Assembly: GCA_958349075.1 (NCBI GenBank)
Contig: CATWBR010000338.1
Coordinates: forward strand, 1 to 5,080
DNA: 5,080 nt
DNA from: an uncultured Clostridium sp.
Lineage (GTDB): Bacteria > Bacillota > Clostridia > Lachnospirales > Lachnospiraceae
Direction of reading: 5' to 3'
In this document: positions 4,330-5,080 of the stretch, one piece after another
How positions within the stretch are numbered: the stretch's first letter is position 1
Layout: each line of letters begins with the position of its first letter
The notes under the pieces: generated by a model
What the model was told of the DNA's origin: nothing
What the model saw: only the letters and a program-made list of their open reading frames with translations
The model's database searches: none
Translations under genes and position numbers: made by a program

Positions 4330-4375
4330 GGATTTTGTGACTTATAAGGAAAACTAAGATTTGAGGAGGCGAATT

Positions 4376-4579
4376 ATGAAACGGTTTATCGGTGCCGTAT
4401 ATGGAATTCTTTTAGAAAATTTACTGAATAGAATACATAGCTGGCAAAAACGTTTTGAAAAAGATTATTTGGGATACTGCCGTAATGGCTGTAAGGATTG
4501 CTACAAGTGGAACGGGTACTGTAGAAGTCAGAATGAGGGTACACCATATAAAAAGTTTAGACGGAAGCATCACACTTAA
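4376..4579 (+). CDS. Small protein with N-terminal hydrophobic helix and four-Cys cluster, 67 aa
   Basis: The start is ATG 4376, six bases after GAGGAGG (4363-4369). An upstream in-frame TTG at 4361 overlaps that ribosome binding site and is unlikely to be used. Residues 4-20 (FIGAVYGILLENLLNRI) form a mildly hydrophobic or amphipathic helix with an Asn/Glu face, which could lie on the membrane or pack in a helical pair; it is too short and polar for a confident membrane span. Then comes C35-x3-C39-x2-C42-x6-C49, probably a zinc knuckle, and a strongly basic end (KKFRRKHH). The basic tail beside a zinc knuckle could suit nucleic-acid binding. A 46-base gap separates it from the previous gene. 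No family is recognised. Confidence 0.65.
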   Translation: MKRFIGAVYGILLENLLNRIHSWQKRFEKDYLGYCRNGCKDCYKWNGYCRSQNEGTPYKKFRRKHHT

Positions 4580-4603
4580 ATCGACAGAAAGGAGTAAAAA
4601 ATA

Positions 4604-4762
4604 ATGAATTGCTTATATTGCAATTTTTATGATAAGAATGACGTTGCGAATGCCTGGGGAACGTGCGAGCCGCAGGATGAAGATTTTACCTGTACACACG
4701 ATTGCAATCTGACAGAGAATGAAGCCCGGGAATTAGAAGCTATAACAGGGCATATGCGATAA
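4604..4762 (+). CDS. Cys-rich small phage protein, 52 aa
   Basis: This short gene starts at ATG 4604, nine bases after AAAGGAG (4588-4594), and ends TAA 4760-4762. Its cysteines are C3-x2-C6, C21, C30 and C34, with H32 between the last two, so a single zinc site (for example C3, C6, C21 or C30, C34 or H32) is likely. Asp and Glu are frequent, giving an acidic protein that is unlikely to bind DNA by itself. The last 15 residues (from T37-E-N-E-A-R-E) look helical. It follows two other Cys-rich small genes and may belong to the same loosely related set. The function is unknown. Confidence 0.65.
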   Translation: MNCLYCNFYDKNDVANAWGTCEPQDEDFTCTHDCNLTENEARELEAITGHMR

Positions 4763-4797
4763 TATGAAGATTTTACAGAGTAAGTGAGGTGAAAAGC

Positions 4798-5080
4798 ATG
4801 GGAAAAAAGATAGAAATTAAGACGGATACAGAACAACGTCTACTTGATGATTTAAAAGCTGCTGAAAGCGAAAACGATGCGTTACGTTCCTGCCTGGAAA
4901 GTGTTTCCCGATATGAAAAAGAGCGACATGAATTTGAACTAAAATGTGCAAAAGATGTTGTTGCGAGAGATAACAAAGCAGTAGCAAACATTATCTTGAA
5001 CATGACATTCGGAAAACATTATGTTTCATTCTGCGAGATTTTCGGACTAAAAGAAGCTGGAGGTTGCGAATCTAATAAAC
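4798..5080 (+). CDS. Coiled-coil-like phage protein, C-terminus beyond window
   Basis: ATG 4798 is preceded by AGGTGA at 4787-4792 with a 5-base spacer, and the frame stays open for 94 codons to the window edge. Residues about 9-60 are charged and helical with heptad-like Leu/Ala/Val positions (RLLDDLKAAESENDALRSCL and onward), suggesting a coiled coil or dimerising helix. A more hydrophobic segment follows (about 63-84, VANIILNMTFGKHYVSFCEIF). Small proteins with a heptad N-terminal part are common in early phage operons. The base composition here is A+T-rich compared with the replication genes. The protein continues to the right, so length and C-terminal domains are unknown, and no function is assigned. 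Confidence 0.6.
   Translation, partial: MGKKIEIKTDTEQRLLDDLKAAESENDALRSCLESVSRYEKERHEFELKCAKDVVARDNKAVANIILNMTFGKHYVSFCEIFGLKEAGGCESNK

Noticed and set aside
4361..4375. TTG 4361 as start of the 67-aa Cys-rich protein
   Set aside because: The TTG overlaps the GAGGAGG that serves ATG 4376, so it would remove its own ribosome binding site.
4764..4787. 7-codon open frame between two genes (ATG 4764)
   Set aside because: No ribosome binding site of its own and too short; its end merely overlaps the binding site of the gene at 4798.

Overview
This window looks like part of the early (recombination and replication) region of a temperate siphophage or prophage from a Gram-positive host. The host is probably a clostridium, and Lachnospiraceae is my best guess. 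The evidence is: all genes are on the + strand, packed with 1-20 bp overlaps and strong AGGAGG-type ribosome binding sites; GTG starts are used; the base composition is moderate; and the gene order runs Rad52-like annealing protein, HNH protein, helix-turn-helix protein, DnaD-like replisome organizer, then many tiny Cys-rich proteins. The host assignment is inference. No integrase, structural gene, tRNA or rRNA is visible.

Left part (1-621): the tail of an upstream gene and three tiny early proteins, one a zinc-ribbon-like protein with two CxxC pairs. Centre-left (602-2095): the recombination module, a Rad52-family single-strand annealing protein with an SSB-like acidic C-terminus, followed by a protein joining a NinB-like N-terminal region to a C-terminal HNH nuclease domain. 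Between 2096 and 2220 lies the only sizeable intergenic gap. It holds a perfect 10-bp palindrome, an 8-bp GC-only hairpin with no U-tract, and a small hairpin that could hide the next ribosome binding site.

Centre (2221-3350): the replication module, a 121-aa winged-helix protein ending in a possible sliding-clamp-binding motif, translationally coupled to a 255-aa DnaD-like replisome organizer. The linker-coding part of the organizer gene carries a tandem array of 11-bp repeats (GACARGCAAC-like). It is flanked by a stretch of about 82% A+T with palindromes on one side, and by a polypurine run and a perfect 8-bp stem-loop on the other. Because 11 is not a multiple of 3, the protein sequence does not explain the periodicity. 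I read it as the probable phage replication origin inside the initiator gene, and it is the most interesting signal here.

Right part (3347-5080): a string of small overlapping genes. They are a 93-aa beta-rich protein, a LexA-type DNA-binding domain without a peptidase domain, a 48-aa protein, three Cys-rich small proteins (one with an internally duplicated four-Cys motif) and a coiled-coil-like protein running off the window. The sequence becomes visibly more A+T-rich after about 4330. Two of the real genes here (3993-4139 and 4604-4762), and one at 63-236, are under 60 codons and easily missed. I see no supported gene on the minus strand, no CRISPR array, no insertion sequence and no attachment site.
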